The notes under the pieces: model-generated | The model's database searches: none | Seen by the model: only the letters and a program-made list of their open reading frames with translations | Told to the model about the DNA's origin: nothing | From: Microbacterium sp. EYE_78 | Lineage (GTDB): Bacteria > Actinomycetota > Actinomycetes > Actinomycetales > Microbacteriaceae | Assembly (NCBI RefSeq): GCF_023149035.1 | Contig: NZ_JAHXMY010000001.1 | Location: 186,001-250,000 of the forward strand | DNA length: 64,000 nucleotides | Direction of reading: 5' to 3' | Made by a program: the position numbers and the translations under genes | Part shown: positions 7,856 to 17,164 of the stretch, piece by piece | Numbering within the stretch: the first letter of the stretch is position 1 | Layout of the letters: each line of letters opens with the position of its first letter

Positions 7856-9610
7856 TCAGTACTCCAGGTGCCCGAGATCGGGATGGGGCGAGAAGACGAC
7901 GTCGGATGATCCGCCGTGGAGCTCGAAGACGATCAGCTCGTTGTCGCCGGCACGGGTGCTGGAGGCGGGCACGAAGAGCGTGTGCTGCGGGCCGCGCGTC
8001 CAGTACCGGCCGAGGTTGAAGCCGTTCATCCATGCGACGCCCTTGCCCCAGGAGCGGGTGTCGAGGAAGAGGTCGGCGGGCTCGTCGAGTGAGAAGCGCG
8101 CACGGCCGAAGGCGGGCCCTGCCAGCGCTCCCCCGGTCGTCGCATCGAGCGCGCGCCGCACGAGGCCGATCGAGGCGAGGTCGAGGGGCAGCACCTGCCA
8201 GTCCGTGAGCGGACGGTCACCGACCCGAGCCCGTCCGATGAGCCCCTTCGGTTCGCCGATGCGGACGCCGTAATTGACGCGACCCTGGTCCTCGACGAGC
8301 AGCTCGAGCACACCGGCCGCGTCGGCGGGGAGCGCGAGCGCCGTGTCGTGGTGGTCCCGCGCGAGGACGCCGACGGGCGCGCCGTCGACGCTCACGAGGG
8401 CACGGTCGCGGATCTCGTCGATGTGCAGCACCTCGCGCCCCTCGGTACGGACCCGGGTGCGATAGACGGCGAAGCCGGTGAAGGCTCCGAGGTCGTCCAT
8501 GGACGGCGGGTGCTCGGACGTGTGCCACTGCCCCAGCTCGTCCACGACGTCGGCGAGCGCGACCGTCTCGGTGATCGTGGCGGCCGGGGTCGGAGCCGCC
8601 GGTCGCGGGGCGGGGAGCGCGTCCGCGACGTCGGTGAAGCGGGCGAGCACCTCGCGGAACGCGGCGTACTTGGCCGTCGGCGCACCCGTCTCGTCGAGCG
8701 GGGCGTCGTAGTCGTAACTCGTGACGAGCGGCGAATAGACGCCCTTGTCGTTCGCGCCGTTCGTGAAGCCGAAGCTCGTGCCGCCGTGGAACATGTAGAG
8801 GTTCACCGACGCGCCCGCCTCGAGCAGGTCGGCGAGGTCCTGCGCGGACTCCTCAGGAGTCGTGGTGTGGTGATGCCCGCCCCAGCTGTCGAACCAGCCG
8901 TCCCAGAACTCCGAGCACATGAGCGGCCCGGTCGGCTGATGCTCGCGGAGCGTCGCGAGCCGCTCGCGTGAGCGCGAGCCGAAGGATGCGGTCTTGTGGA
9001 GCCCGGGGATGCTGCCCGCTTCGAGCATCTCGGGCGTGGGCTGGTCGACCGTGGTGAGCGGGACCGTGATGCCGGAGTCGCGGGTGATGTCGACGAGCGC
9101 GCGGAGGTAGGAGGCATCCGACCCGTAGGCGCCGTATTCGTTCTCGATCTGGACCAGGATGATGGGCCCGCCGCGGTCGATCTGCCGGGGCACGAACACT
9201 TCGCCGAGTGCGCGCAGGTAGGTTTCGACGGCGGCCATGAACTGCGGCTCGTTGCGGCGGACCCCGACCGTGCCGGAGCGGAACAGCCACGCCGGCAGTC
9301 CGCCGCCGTCCCATTCCGCGCAGATGTACGGACCGGGGCGGACGATCGCATACATGCCCTCGTCGTGCACCTCGTCGAGGAAGCGTGCCAGGTCGAGCTG
9401 ACCGCTGAGGTCGAAGACGCCCTCCTGCGGCGCGTGTGCGTTCCACGCCACGTAGGTCTCGATCGTGTTGAGCCCCATCTGCTTGGCCTTGCGGATGCGG
9501 TCGCGCCACTGATCGGGGTGCACCCGGAAGTAGTGCAGGGCACCGGAGAGGATGCGGAACGGGCGGCCGTCGAGCTCGAAGTGCTCGTCGCCGATGCGGA
9601 AGTCGGACAT
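7856..9610 (-). CDS. GH35 beta-galactosidase
   Basis: 584-residue glycoside hydrolase that removes terminal beta-galactose. The catalytic TIM barrel fills the first 330 residues: SGALHYFRVHPDQWRDRI, RPGPYICAEWDGGGLPAWL, the acid/base Glu158 in QIENEYGAYGSD and the nucleophile Glu234 in CSEFWDGWFDSWG. C-terminal jelly-roll domains include WMNGFNLGRYWTRGPQ. No signal peptide is seen, so it acts in the cytosol on imported oligosaccharides. GGAGGG precedes the ATG at 9610. It is the last gene of the operon with the importer at 9693-12952, separated from the binding-protein gene by a strong hairpin. Confidence 0.92.
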   Translation of the reverse strand: MSDFRIGDEHFELDGRPFRILSGALHYFRVHPDQWRDRIRKAKQMGLNTIETYVAWNAHAPQEGVFDLSGQLDLARFLDEVHDEGMYAIVRPGPYICAEWDGGGLPAWLFRSGTVGVRRNEPQFMAAVETYLRALGEVFVPRQIDRGGPIILVQIENEYGAYGSDASYLRALVDITRDSGITVPLTTVDQPTPEMLEAGSIPGLHKTASFGSRSRERLATLREHQPTGPLMCSEFWDGWFDSWGGHHHTTTPEESAQDLADLLEAGASVNLYMFHGGTSFGFTNGANDKGVYSPLVTSYDYDAPLDETGAPTAKYAAFREVLARFTDVADALPAPRPAAPTPAATITETVALADVVDELGQWHTSEHPPSMDDLGAFTGFAVYRTRVRTEGREVLHIDEIRDRALVSVDGAPVGVLARDHHDTALALPADAAGVLELLVEDQGRVNYGVRIGEPKGLIGRARVGDRPLTDWQVLPLDLASIGLVRRALDATTGGALAGPAFGRARFSLDEPADLFLDTRSWGKGVAWMNGFNLGRYWTRGPQHTLFVPASSTRAGDNELIVFELHGGSSDVVFSPHPDLGHLEY

Positions 9611-9646
9611 CGACCCTCCAGGTCGGGTGATACGTGGGGCGGACGT

Positions 9647-9687
9647 GATGAGGGGGATGCGGCGGGTCGCGCCGCATCCCCCTCATC
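9647..9687 (-). terminator. Intercistronic stem-loop after a binding-protein gene
   Basis: A perfect 18-bp stem (9647-9664 with 9670-9687) around a 5-base loop GGTCG, just downstream of the stop of the binding protein and 37 bases before the GH35 start. No T-run follows. It may protect the 3' end of the binding-protein mRNA or reduce read-through into GH35. Confidence 0.75.
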
Positions 9688-9692
9688 GCGGG

Positions 9693-11039
9693 TCACTCGA
9701 CGGTGAAGCCCTGCTGGTTGCCGTAGTCGGTCAGCTGCTGCTGCCAGATCTCCAGACCCCCGTTGAGGTCGCCGGAGTCGAGGTAGGACTGGCCGACGGT
9801 GTCGCCGAAGATGCTGTTCGCGTACACCTGGTACGGCAGGTACTGCCATCCCTCGGGGACGTTGTTCGCCGCGTCGACGAGGACCTCGTTGATCTTCTGG
9901 CCGCCGAAGTACTCGGGCGCCTTCGCGAGGAACTCGTCGGACTGCAGGTCCGCCGTCGTGGCCGGGAAGCCGCCCGATGCGAGGAAGACCTCGATCGAGG
10001 CGGGGTCCGCGTTGAGCCACTTGAGGAAGGCTGCGGCGAGCGCCGGGTTCTTGCTCTGCTTCAGGACGACCTGGCCGCCACCGCCGTTCTCCGCGGTCAC
10101 CGGGGTGCCGTCGTAGGTCGGCATGGGTGCGACGCGCCAGTCGCCGGATGCCTCGGGCACCGATGACTCGAGGACACCAGGCATCCACGCACCGGTCAGC
10201 AGGGTCGCGATAGTGCCGTCGCCGAGGGCGCGGTACCACTCGTCGCTCCACCCGGGGGTGGTGGCGAGGAGGTCCTGTTCGACGAGACGGTTCCAGCTGT
10301 CGGCCCACTTCTTCGAGCCTTCGTCCTGCAGGTCGATCGACACGTTCGTGCCGTCTGCGGAGAACGGGCGGCCGCCGGCCTGCCAGATCATGCTCGTCGC
10401 GAAGCCGGCGTCGCCGGTGTCCGAGGTGATGTACGCGTTCGGGTCGGCCTCGTGGAGCTTCTCGGCGGCGGCGACGTACTCGTCGTACGTGGTCGGCACC
10501 TCGATGCCGTACTCGTCGAAGACGGTCGCGTTGTAGAACATGGCCATGGGGCCGGAGTCCTGCGGGAGGCCGTAGACGGCGTCGCCGACGGTGACCGCGC
10601 CCCACGGGCCGGGGGTGTACTGGTCCTTCAGGTCGCCGAAGCCGTAGGGGGCGAGGTCGACGAGCGACTCGGAGAGCGCGAACTGCGGGATGGCGTAGTA
10701 CTCCACCTGCGCGACGTCGGGCGCACCCGATCCGGCCGTGATCGCGTTCTGGAGCTTCGTGTACTCCTCGGTGTTGGTCCCGGCGTTGACGAGCTTGACG
10801 TCGACGTTCGGGTACTCCTTCTCGAACGCGGCGACCTGGGCCTCAGCCGACGGGGTCCAGCTCCAATAAGTGATGGTGCCGCCTTCTTCGAGCGCTGCCT
10901 CGAGCTCGTCGGCGCTGCCGCCGGGTGCGGCGGACGGGGTTCCGCCGCCGCCGCAGCCCGCGAGGGCGAGACCGACGGTGAGGGCGGATGCCGCGACGAC
11001 GACGATGCGTCGGGCGCGGGGTCGGGTGAGGGTGGACAT
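9693..11039 (-). CDS. Extracellular sugar-binding lipoprotein (SBP family 1)
   Basis: 448-residue lipoprotein that delivers a sugar to the permeases encoded just upstream. The signal peptide ends at Cys29 (ALAGC) and a Gly/Ser linker follows. Mature motifs are those of MalE-type proteins: TITYWSWTPSAEAQVAAFEK, NAITAGSGAPDVAQVEYYAI and YGLPQDSGPMAMFYN. It is paralogous to the protein at 61049 (shared NAG, EYTKF/L, SGSGAPDV, ESLVDL patterns). The GH35 gene downstream suggests a galactoside ligand; this is inference. Confidence 0.88.
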   Translation of the reverse strand: MSTLTRPRARRIVVVAASALTVGLALAGCGGGGTPSAAPGGSADELEAALEEGGTITYWSWTPSAEAQVAAFEKEYPNVDVKLVNAGTNTEEYTKLQNAITAGSGAPDVAQVEYYAIPQFALSESLVDLAPYGFGDLKDQYTPGPWGAVTVGDAVYGLPQDSGPMAMFYNATVFDEYGIEVPTTYDEYVAAAEKLHEADPNAYITSDTGDAGFATSMIWQAGGRPFSADGTNVSIDLQDEGSKKWADSWNRLVEQDLLATTPGWSDEWYRALGDGTIATLLTGAWMPGVLESSVPEASGDWRVAPMPTYDGTPVTAENGGGGQVVLKQSKNPALAAAFLKWLNADPASIEVFLASGGFPATTADLQSDEFLAKAPEYFGGQKINEVLVDAANNVPEGWQYLPYQVYANSIFGDTVGQSYLDSGDLNGGLEIWQQQLTDYGNQQGFTVE

Positions 11040-11085
11040 CTTCGTTCCCTTTCGTAGTGGTGGTGCGAGGAGGTTGGTGCGGGGA

Positions 11086-12015
11086 TCAGGCCTTGACGCT
11101 GCCGGCGCTGAGACCGGACTGCCAGAAGCGCTGCAGGACGAGGAAGGCCGCGACGATCGGGATGATCGTGAGGAGCGACCCGGTGATGACGAGGTTGTAG
11201 ATCGGCTGCGCCGCGACGCCGGACGCCTGCGCGCTCCATTGGCTGAGCCCGACGGTGAGCGGATACCAGGTGGGCTCGCTCAGCATGATCAGCGGGAGGA
11301 AGTAGTTGTTCCAGGTCGCGACGATCGCGAAGAGCAGCACCGTGACGATGCCCGGGGCGAGCAGCCGCAGCGAGATCGTGAAGAACGTGCGGAACTCCCC
11401 CGCCCCGTCGATGCGGGCGGCCTCGAGGAGCTCGGTCGGCACGGCGTCCACCGCGTACGTCCAGATGAGATACAGCCCGAACGGGCTGATCAGCGACGGC
11501 AGGATGACGGCCCACGGCGTGTTCGTGAGCCCCAGCTGGCTGAACATGAGGAACGTCGGCACGGCGAGGGCCGTCCCGGGGATCGCCACCGCGCCCAGCA
11601 CGAGCGCGAAGACCGCCCGGCGCCCGGGGAAGGCGTACTTCGCCATGCCGTAGCCGGCGACGGTGGCGAGGAGGGTCGCACCCCCCGCGCCGACGACGAC
11701 GTAGAGCAGGGTGTTGCCGAACCACTGGACGAAGATGCCGCCCCGGTAGGTCAGCGTGTCGACGATGTTCTGCCAGAGGTTGAAGTCCGCGCCGAACCAG
11801 AGTCCGAACGACGAGAACAGGTCGCCCTGGTCCTTCGTCGCGTTGAAGAGCAGCCAGGCGAGCGGGACGATCGAGTAGATGACGAAGATCGCCATGACGA
11901 TCGTGAGCACGATCGACTTCTTCTGCCGCCGGCCCTGCGAGCGGACGTAGGTCGGACGCCGGGTCCGCCGGGCGGGGCTGGTGTCGCGGGTGGTCACGAG
12001 CTCGGTCGCGGTCAT
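11086..12015 (-). CDS. Carbohydrate ABC transporter permease (MalG type)
   Basis: 309-residue inner-membrane protein with six helices. After a basic cytoplasmic start (RRTRRPTYVRSQGRRQKK) come IYSIVPLAWLLFNATKDQGD and the EAA loop ELLEAARIDGAGEFRTFFTI, which docks the ATPase. The C-terminus LQRFWQSGLSAGSVKA is typical. One base separates it from the upstream permease gene, so the two are coupled. No ATPase gene is present in the cluster; an MsiK-like shared ATPase is likely. Confidence 0.9.
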   Translation of the reverse strand: MTATELVTTRDTSPARRTRRPTYVRSQGRRQKKSIVLTIVMAIFVIYSIVPLAWLLFNATKDQGDLFSSFGLWFGADFNLWQNIVDTLTYRGGIFVQWFGNTLLYVVVGAGGATLLATVAGYGMAKYAFPGRRAVFALVLGAVAIPGTALAVPTFLMFSQLGLTNTPWAVILPSLISPFGLYLIWTYAVDAVPTELLEAARIDGAGEFRTFFTISLRLLAPGIVTVLLFAIVATWNNYFLPLIMLSEPTWYPLTVGLSQWSAQASGVAAQPIYNLVITGSLLTIIPIVAAFLVLQRFWQSGLSAGSVKA

Positions 12016-12016
12016 C

Positions 12017-12952
12017 TCAGCGCACCTCCTGGCGGGAGCCGCGCACCTGGACGATGTAGGCGATGACGGCGGTGATGACGCCCATCACGATCGCGACGGT
12101 GGCGGAGTAGTTGAACTGCTGACCCGCGAACGACAGGTTGTAGGCGTACATGTTCGGGGTGAAGAAGCTCGAGATCACATTCGGTGCGAGGTTCTTCAGC
12201 AGGTTGGGTTCGTTGAACAGCTGGAAGCTGCCGATGATCGAGAAGATCGTCGCGATGACGATCGAGCCGCGCAGCGACGGGATCTTGATGCCCGTGACGA
12301 TCCGGAACTGGCCCGCCCCGTCGATCTCCGCGGCCTCGTACAGCTCGGTGGGGATCACCTTCAACGCTGCGTAGAAGATGAGCATGTTGTAGCCCATGAA
12401 CTCCCACGTGACGATGTTGCCGATCGAGGCGAGGATCCAATCGGCGCTGAACGGCTGCAGCAGGTCGAACCCGATGAGGTCGTTGATCGACCCGGAGAGG
12501 CCGAACTGGTTGCCGTAGATGAAGCCCCAGATGAGTGCGGCCACGACGCCGGGCACGGCGTAGGGCAGGAAGATCGCGATGCGGAAGAAGGATGCCCCGT
12601 GCAGCCGCGCGCTGTCGATCGCCAGTGCCGCGACGAGCGAGAGCGTCAGCATGATGGGCACCTGGACCACGAGGAACAGGGCGACGCGGCCGAGCGACTC
12701 CCAGAACTTCGCGTCCTGGAACAGGGCGACATAGTTCTCGAGCCCGACGAACGCGTTGCCCCCGACGAGCTGCTGACGGAACAGGGTCAGGTACAGCGCG
12801 TAGACGACCGGCGCGACGAGGACCGCGAGGAACACGATCATGAACGGGCCGACGAAGGCCCAGCCGCGCCAGTCGCGGCGGGTGCGGCGGACGGCCGGAG
12901 CCGCCGAGCCGAGGCCCGCTGCGGCGGTCGGGGGTGCTGACGCCATCGTCAT
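12017..12952 (-). CDS. Carbohydrate ABC transporter permease (MalF type)
   Basis: 311-residue permease, first gene of the second sugar operon. A short Ala-rich N-terminus leads to WAFVGPFMIVFLAVLVAPVV and six helices. The EAA loop is ELYEAAEIDGAGQFRIVTGI. It partners the MalG-type permease. The start could be ATG 12952 or ATG 12946; no strong ribosome site supports either. Two operator-like sequences lie just upstream (12986-13034). Confidence 0.88.
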   Translation of the reverse strand: MTMASAPPTAAAGLGSAAPAVRRTRRDWRGWAFVGPFMIVFLAVLVAPVVYALYLTLFRQQLVGGNAFVGLENYVALFQDAKFWESLGRVALFLVVQVPIMLTLSLVAALAIDSARLHGASFFRIAIFLPYAVPGVVAALIWGFIYGNQFGLSGSINDLIGFDLLQPFSADWILASIGNIVTWEFMGYNMLIFYAALKVIPTELYEAAEIDGAGQFRIVTGIKIPSLRGSIVIATIFSIIGSFQLFNEPNLLKNLAPNVISSFFTPNMYAYNLSFAGQQFNYSATVAIVMGVITAVIAYIVQVRGSRQEVR

Positions 12953-12985
12953 GTCAAAGTCCGTTCGTTGACGAGAAGTGCGGAA

Positions 12986-12999
12986 TGTTTACGCGAACA
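12986..12999. promoter_or_regulatory. LacI-type operator 1
   Basis: TGTTTACGCGAACA, an imperfect palindrome of the TGTTTRCGYRAACA type, 34 bases upstream of the MalF-type start and 35 bases from a second copy. Probable site for the LacI regulator at 13075. Confidence 0.7.
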
Positions 13000-13020
13000 T
13001 CGCTGGTCGGGAGCATAACA

Positions 13021-13034
13021 TGTTTGCGTAACCA
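13021..13034. promoter_or_regulatory. LacI-type operator 2
   Basis: TGTTTGCGTAACCA, a diverged second copy of the site at 12986, closer to the regulator gene. The 35-bp spacing between copies would put two dimers on nearly the same face of the helix. Confidence 0.65.
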
Positions 13035-13074
13035 CCGAGATCCACCGGCGAGGCCGACGAAGGACCTGGAGCCC

Positions 13075-14109
13075 ATGACCACGAACGACACCTCACCGTC
13101 GAGGCGGCGCCGCGCAGCATCCATGGCCGACGTCGCGCGGCACGCAGGCGTCTCGTCGCAGACGGTGTCGCGGGTCTCCAACGGGCTGACCAACGTCGAC
13201 GAGACGACGCGTGAGCGCGTGCTCGCGTCCATGCGCGCCGTGGGCTATCGCCCCAACGGCGCGGCGCGGGCGCTGAAATACGGACGCTTCCACACCATCG
13301 GCGTGATCATGTTCACGCTCGAGACGCTCGGGAACGTCCGGACCCTCGACGCGATCGCGACCGAGGCCGCGATCGCCGACTACAGCGTGACCCTCATGCC
13401 GGTGCCGGACCCGACGATGGGCGCCGTGCGCGGTGCCTATCGTCGCCTCACCGAGCAGGCCGTCGACGGCATCATCATCATCTTCGAGGCGTCATTGCTC
13501 GACCGCGTCGAGATCACCCTCCCACCGGGGCTGCCTGTCGTCGTCATCGACTCGAACGCGGGGTCGGGGTACACCGTCGTCGACACCGACCAGGCCCTCG
13601 GTGCGCGCCTGGCCACGCAGCACCTCCTCGACCTCGGCCACCGTCAGGTGTGGCACATCGCCGGGCCGACGTCGTCGTTCTCCGCGATGCACCGCGTCGA
13701 GTCGTGGCAACGGACGCTCGACGAGGCCGGCGTCGCACCGCCCGACCCCCATCACGGCGACTGGTCGACCGAGTCCGGCTACCGCATCGGCCTCGAGCTC
13801 GGCGCGCGCGACGACGTGACGGCCGTGTTCGCCGCCAACGATCAGATGGCCCTCGGTGCGATGCGTGCGTTCCACGAGCTCGGCCGCTCGATCCCCGGCG
13901 ACGTCAGCGTCGTCGGCTTCGACGACATGGACGAGGCCCGGGCGTTCTGGCCGCCCCTGACGTCGGTGCACCAGCACTTCCGCGAGGTCGGACGCGTGGC
14001 GATGGCGCGGCTGCTGTCGCAGATCGCGGACCCCTCGGCGGGGGGAGGGACGACCCTCATCCCGACCGAGCTGGTCGTCCGCGACAGCAGCGGACCCGCT
14101 CCGCGCTGA
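13075..14109 (+). CDS. LacI family transcriptional regulator
   Basis: 344-residue repressor. The helix-turn-helix is MADVARHAGVSSQTVSRVSN (about residues 17-36) after a basic RRRR arm, then a hinge and a sugar-binding domain (HTIGVIMFTLETLGNVRTLD; VSVVGFDDMDEARAFWPPLT). ATG 13075 has GGAG close upstream. The open frame extends to 12934, but that part runs through the operators and is not protein-like. It is divergent from the GH35 importer operon and probably controls it through 12986-13034. The effector is unknown, perhaps a galactoside. Confidence 0.9.
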   Translation: MTTNDTSPSRRRRAASMADVARHAGVSSQTVSRVSNGLTNVDETTRERVLASMRAVGYRPNGAARALKYGRFHTIGVIMFTLETLGNVRTLDAIATEAAIADYSVTLMPVPDPTMGAVRGAYRRLTEQAVDGIIIIFEASLLDRVEITLPPGLPVVVIDSNAGSGYTVVDTDQALGARLATQHLLDLGHRQVWHIAGPTSSFSAMHRVESWQRTLDEAGVAPPDPHHGDWSTESGYRIGLELGARDDVTAVFAANDQMALGAMRAFHELGRSIPGDVSVVGFDDMDEARAFWPPLTSVHQHFREVGRVAMARLLSQIADPSAGGGTTLIPTELVVRDSSGPAPR

Positions 14110-14115
14110 TCCCGG

Positions 14116-15591
14116 TCAGTGCGCGGCGATCGGCGCCTGCGCGTCGTCGGCGGGCCTCCGGACGAACGCCGCCAGCACGACGGCGACCGTCGCGACGACC
14201 GCGCCGACCGTGAAGGCGGTGTGGACGCCGGACGCGACTGCGCCGACGGCATCGGTACCGGATGCCGCGGCCGCCGCACCACCGACCGACATGAGCGTGA
14301 CGAACAGGGCCGTGCCGGCGGCGCCGGCGACCTGCTGCAGCGTGCTGACCGTCGCGCTGCCGTGCGAGTACAGTCGCTGCGGCAGCGAGCCGAGCGCTGA
14401 GGTGAGCAGCGGCGTGAAGACGAAGCCGAGCCCCAGGTTCAGTGCCATGTGCACCGCGACTATCCAGGCGACCGAGGTGCCTTCGCCGAAGGTCGCCATC
14501 CCCCACAGCGCCGCCGCGGCGACGACCATGCCGGGCAGGACGAGGGGGCGCGGCCCGAACCGGTCGAAGAGCGATCCGACGATCGGCGCGATGACGCCCA
14601 TCAGGACTCCGCCGGGCAGCAGCATCAGGCCGACGGCGAGGGTGTCGAGCCCGAGCACCTGCTGCAGGTAGATGGGCAGGAGGATGAGCGAGCCGAACAG
14701 CGCAGACATCACCACGATGACGAGGACCACCGCCAGGCTGAACGAGCGCGAGCGGAACGTGCGCAGGTCGAGCAGTGCGGCATCCGTCTTCTGCAGCGCC
14801 AGCTGACGGACGACGAACAGTGCGAGGGATGCCGCGCCGAGGACGAGCGGGATCCAGACGGGCACGGGCGCGTGCCCCGACGCGGACTCGCCGATCGAGC
14901 TCAGCCCGAAGATGAGGCCGCCGAAGCCGACGGCCGAGAGGACGACGGACAGGACGTCGAACCGGGCGTCGCGCGTCTCGGTGACGTTCTGCACCCACAG
15001 GGCGCCGAGGGCGATGGCGAGGAGGGCGATGGGGAGCACCAGCCAGAACATCCAGCGCCAGTCGAGGGCCGAGAGGATGAGGCCGGACACCGTCGGCCCG
15101 ACGGCGGGAGCGACGGCGATGACGATGCTGATCACGCCCATCATCCGCCCGCGATGGGTGGGAGGCACGACGTTCAGGACGGTGGTGAACAGGAGCGGCA
15201 TCATGATCGCGGTGCCCGAGGCCTGCACGACGCGGCCGACCAGCAGCATCCCGAACCCGGGCGCCAGCGCCGCGATCAGCGTGCCGATCGCGAACAGGGT
15301 CATCGCGGTGAAGAACACCTGACGCACGGTGAAGCGGACCAGGAGCGATCCGGTGAGCGGGATCACGACGGCCATCGTCAGCAGGAAGCCCGTCGTCAGC
15401 CACTGCGCGGTGGCGGCCGTGATGTCGAGGTCGATCATCAGGCTGGGCAGCGCGACGCCCATGATCGTCTCGTTGAGGATGACGACGAAGGCGGCGACGA
15501 CGAGCAGCGCGATGACCGGCCCGGTCTTCGGGGCGGACGCGGGGATCGTGGGGGCGGACGCCGTGTCGGGACGGGAGTCGCTGAGAGTCAT
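14116..15591 (-). CDS. DHA2-type MFS multidrug exporter
   Basis: 491-residue drug:proton antiporter with about 14 helices. Recognisable segments are VVAAFVVILNETIMGVALPS in helix 1, ATAQWLTTGFLLTMAVVIPL in helix 2 and LLVGRVVQASGTAIMMPLLF (motif region of helix 4-5). It lies divergent from a TetR gene with an imperfect palindrome between them, so drug-inducible expression is likely. It converges on the LacI gene with only 6 bases between stops. The substrate is unknown. Confidence 0.88.
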   Translation of the reverse strand: MTLSDSRPDTASAPTIPASAPKTGPVIALLVVAAFVVILNETIMGVALPSLMIDLDITAATAQWLTTGFLLTMAVVIPLTGSLLVRFTVRQVFFTAMTLFAIGTLIAALAPGFGMLLVGRVVQASGTAIMMPLLFTTVLNVVPPTHRGRMMGVISIVIAVAPAVGPTVSGLILSALDWRWMFWLVLPIALLAIALGALWVQNVTETRDARFDVLSVVLSAVGFGGLIFGLSSIGESASGHAPVPVWIPLVLGAASLALFVVRQLALQKTDAALLDLRTFRSRSFSLAVVLVIVVMSALFGSLILLPIYLQQVLGLDTLAVGLMLLPGGVLMGVIAPIVGSLFDRFGPRPLVLPGMVVAAAALWGMATFGEGTSVAWIVAVHMALNLGLGFVFTPLLTSALGSLPQRLYSHGSATVSTLQQVAGAAGTALFVTLMSVGGAAAAASGTDAVGAVASGVHTAFTVGAVVATVAVVLAAFVRRPADDAQAPIAAH

Positions 15592-15640
15592 GGGGTGCCT
15601 TCGAGGTCGGTGCGCGGCGCGAGGTTCGGTCGATTCTATC

Positions 15641-15655
15641 TGACAGTGACTGCCA
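15641..15655. promoter_or_regulatory. Imperfect palindrome, candidate TetR operator
   Basis: TGACAGT-G-ACTGCCA, symmetric apart from one position, in the gap between the divergent MFS and TetR genes. Candidate site for the regulator at 15702. Confidence 0.55.
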
Positions 15656-15701
15656 CATTGGCGTGAACTGCAGATTTGACGATGGGTGCAACAATGGGCG
15701 C

Positions 15702-16367
15702 ATGGACCGGTATTCCCCCGACGAGGCGGCGCCTGCGGACCGCCCCACCGAGGGGCTGCGGGAGCGGCGGCGGCGCGAGACCCAGCGCGAGCTGTCGGAT
15801 GCCGCGATCGAGCTGTTCGAGCAGCGCGGCGTGTCCGGAACCACGGTCGACGACATCGCGCATCGCGCCGGCACCTCCCCGCGCACGTTCTTCCGCTACT
15901 TCGCGACCAAAGAGGCGGCCGTCCTGCAGCCGACCGAGGAGTCGGAGTCGATGCTGCGTGCGGTGAGCGACGCGGTGGGCAGCGGAGAGCCGCTGCTGCG
16001 CGCCCTCGAGAGCAGCTGGCTGGCGCAGATCGCGTGGTTCGACTCGCGTCCGGACGAGCACGACCGGGTGCTCCGCGTTCGCCGTCTCGTCGGCCACGAG
16101 CCGACCCTGCTCGCGCTCGTCCTGCGCACGGAGGCGGAACAGGTGGATGCGCTCACAGACACCGCGGTGGATGCCGCCGGTGCCGACGCCGACGTCCTCA
16201 CCGCTCGCGCGGCGATCGGGATCATCTTCCTCATCGTCCGGCTCGCCTTCGACGAGTGGGCTCGTCGCGCCGAGCTCGGCACCTCGGCCAGCGTGCGCGA
16301 GATCTACCTCGAGATCCGGCGCAGCACCGTCGCGATGAGTGATCAGTTGGGCGATCCGCCCGCCTGA
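15702..16367 (+). CDS. TetR family transcriptional regulator
   Basis: 221-residue regulator. The helix-turn-helix is seen as ETQRELSDAAIELFEQRGVS, then TTVDDIAHRAGTSPRTFFRY, about residues 22-62; this resembles the AcrR-like group with a C-terminal helical dimer domain. ATG 15702 was preferred to the GTG at 15663 because the protein then begins just before the basic RERRRR helix; AACAAT sits 6 bases before it, near the leaderless pattern seen elsewhere. Likely repressor of the divergent MFS exporter. Confidence 0.87.
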   Translation: MDRYSPDEAAPADRPTEGLRERRRRETQRELSDAAIELFEQRGVSGTTVDDIAHRAGTSPRTFFRYFATKEAAVLQPTEESESMLRAVSDAVGSGEPLLRALESSWLAQIAWFDSRPDEHDRVLRVRRLVGHEPTLLALVLRTEAEQVDALTDTAVDAAGADADVLTARAAIGIIFLIVRLAFDEWARRAELGTSASVREIYLEIRRSTVAMSDQLGDPPA

Positions 16368-16394
16368 TCGTGTGGACGTGTGGCCGCGTGCCCC

Positions 16395-17057
16395 TCACGC
16401 CGGGAGCAGGCGCTCCATCCCGGCGATGAAGACGTCGACGTCGAAACGCAGCTGGTCGGCACCGTGATTGTCGATCCGGCTCTCGATGAGCTCGCGCAGT
16501 GCCGGATACTCGCCGGGTGAGCGTTCCAGTGCGCTCCGCACGCGCGCGACCTGCACGTCGTCGGCGGACCGTCCGGACATGACGACGTCCCGGGCGAAGC
16601 CCTGGCAGATGCTGACGAGCAGATGCATGCCGCGGCTGGCGGTCTGGGTGTCGAACCCCGCCTGGCGCAAACGGGCGGCCACGACCTCGGCCGGTCCGAC
16701 GATGGACAGGTCGTTCGGCGAGGTGAAGTGGAGGTGACCGAGCCACGCGCCGATGTCGACGACGCTCTCGGTGAGCGCCGTCGCGTACCCGCGGCAGGCG
16801 TCCTGCCACGACTCCCCGAGGTCGGCCCGCGAAGCGTCGAAGCGTCGCCGGAAGGCGTCGATCGCGAGCATCTCGAGGAGGCTGTCGCGGTCGGTGACGT
16901 GATGGTTCAGCGCCTTCCGGTCGACGCCGAGGGCGTCCGCGACCTGCTGCATGGTCAGCGTCAGCGGGTCCAGGTCGCGCGCGGCCGAGAGGATGCGGTC
17001 ACGCGTCAGACCCGCGCGCGTGCCCCGCCCTCGGCGAGGACCGTTCGACGTCGACAT
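16395..17057 (-). CDS. TetR family transcriptional regulator
   Basis: 220-residue regulator. After a basic arm (GPRRGRGTRAG) come LTRDRILSAARDLDPLTLTM and QQVADALGVDRKALNHHVTD, a TetR helix-turn-helix at about residues 18-58. The C-terminal part suits a TetR_C domain of the tetracycline-repressor type. It is divergent from the SDR gene with a TTCCCG-TG-CGGGAA palindrome between, so it probably controls that gene. Confidence 0.87.
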   Translation of the reverse strand: MSTSNGPRRGRGTRAGLTRDRILSAARDLDPLTLTMQQVADALGVDRKALNHHVTDRDSLLEMLAIDAFRRRFDASRADLGESWQDACRGYATALTESVVDIGAWLGHLHFTSPNDLSIVGPAEVVAARLRQAGFDTQTASRGMHLLVSICQGFARDVVMSGRSADDVQVARVRSALERSPGEYPALRELIESRIDNHGADQLRFDVDVFIAGMERLLPA

Positions 17058-17095
17058 GACACACCCTTCCGCCCGCGCTCGGCCGAGGGTAGCAT

Positions 17096-17109
17096 TTCCC
17101 GTGCGGGAA
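17096..17109. promoter_or_regulatory. Palindrome, candidate operator for the TetR/SDR pair
   Basis: TTCCCG-TG-CGGGAA, 38 bases upstream of the TetR start and 55 bases upstream of the SDR start. Symmetry and position suit the TetR protein encoded at 16395. Confidence 0.65.
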
Positions 17110-17164
17110 TAGATCGATGCGACAGCGTCGACGCTCCAGGCCGCACTCCACGGAAGGACGACAC

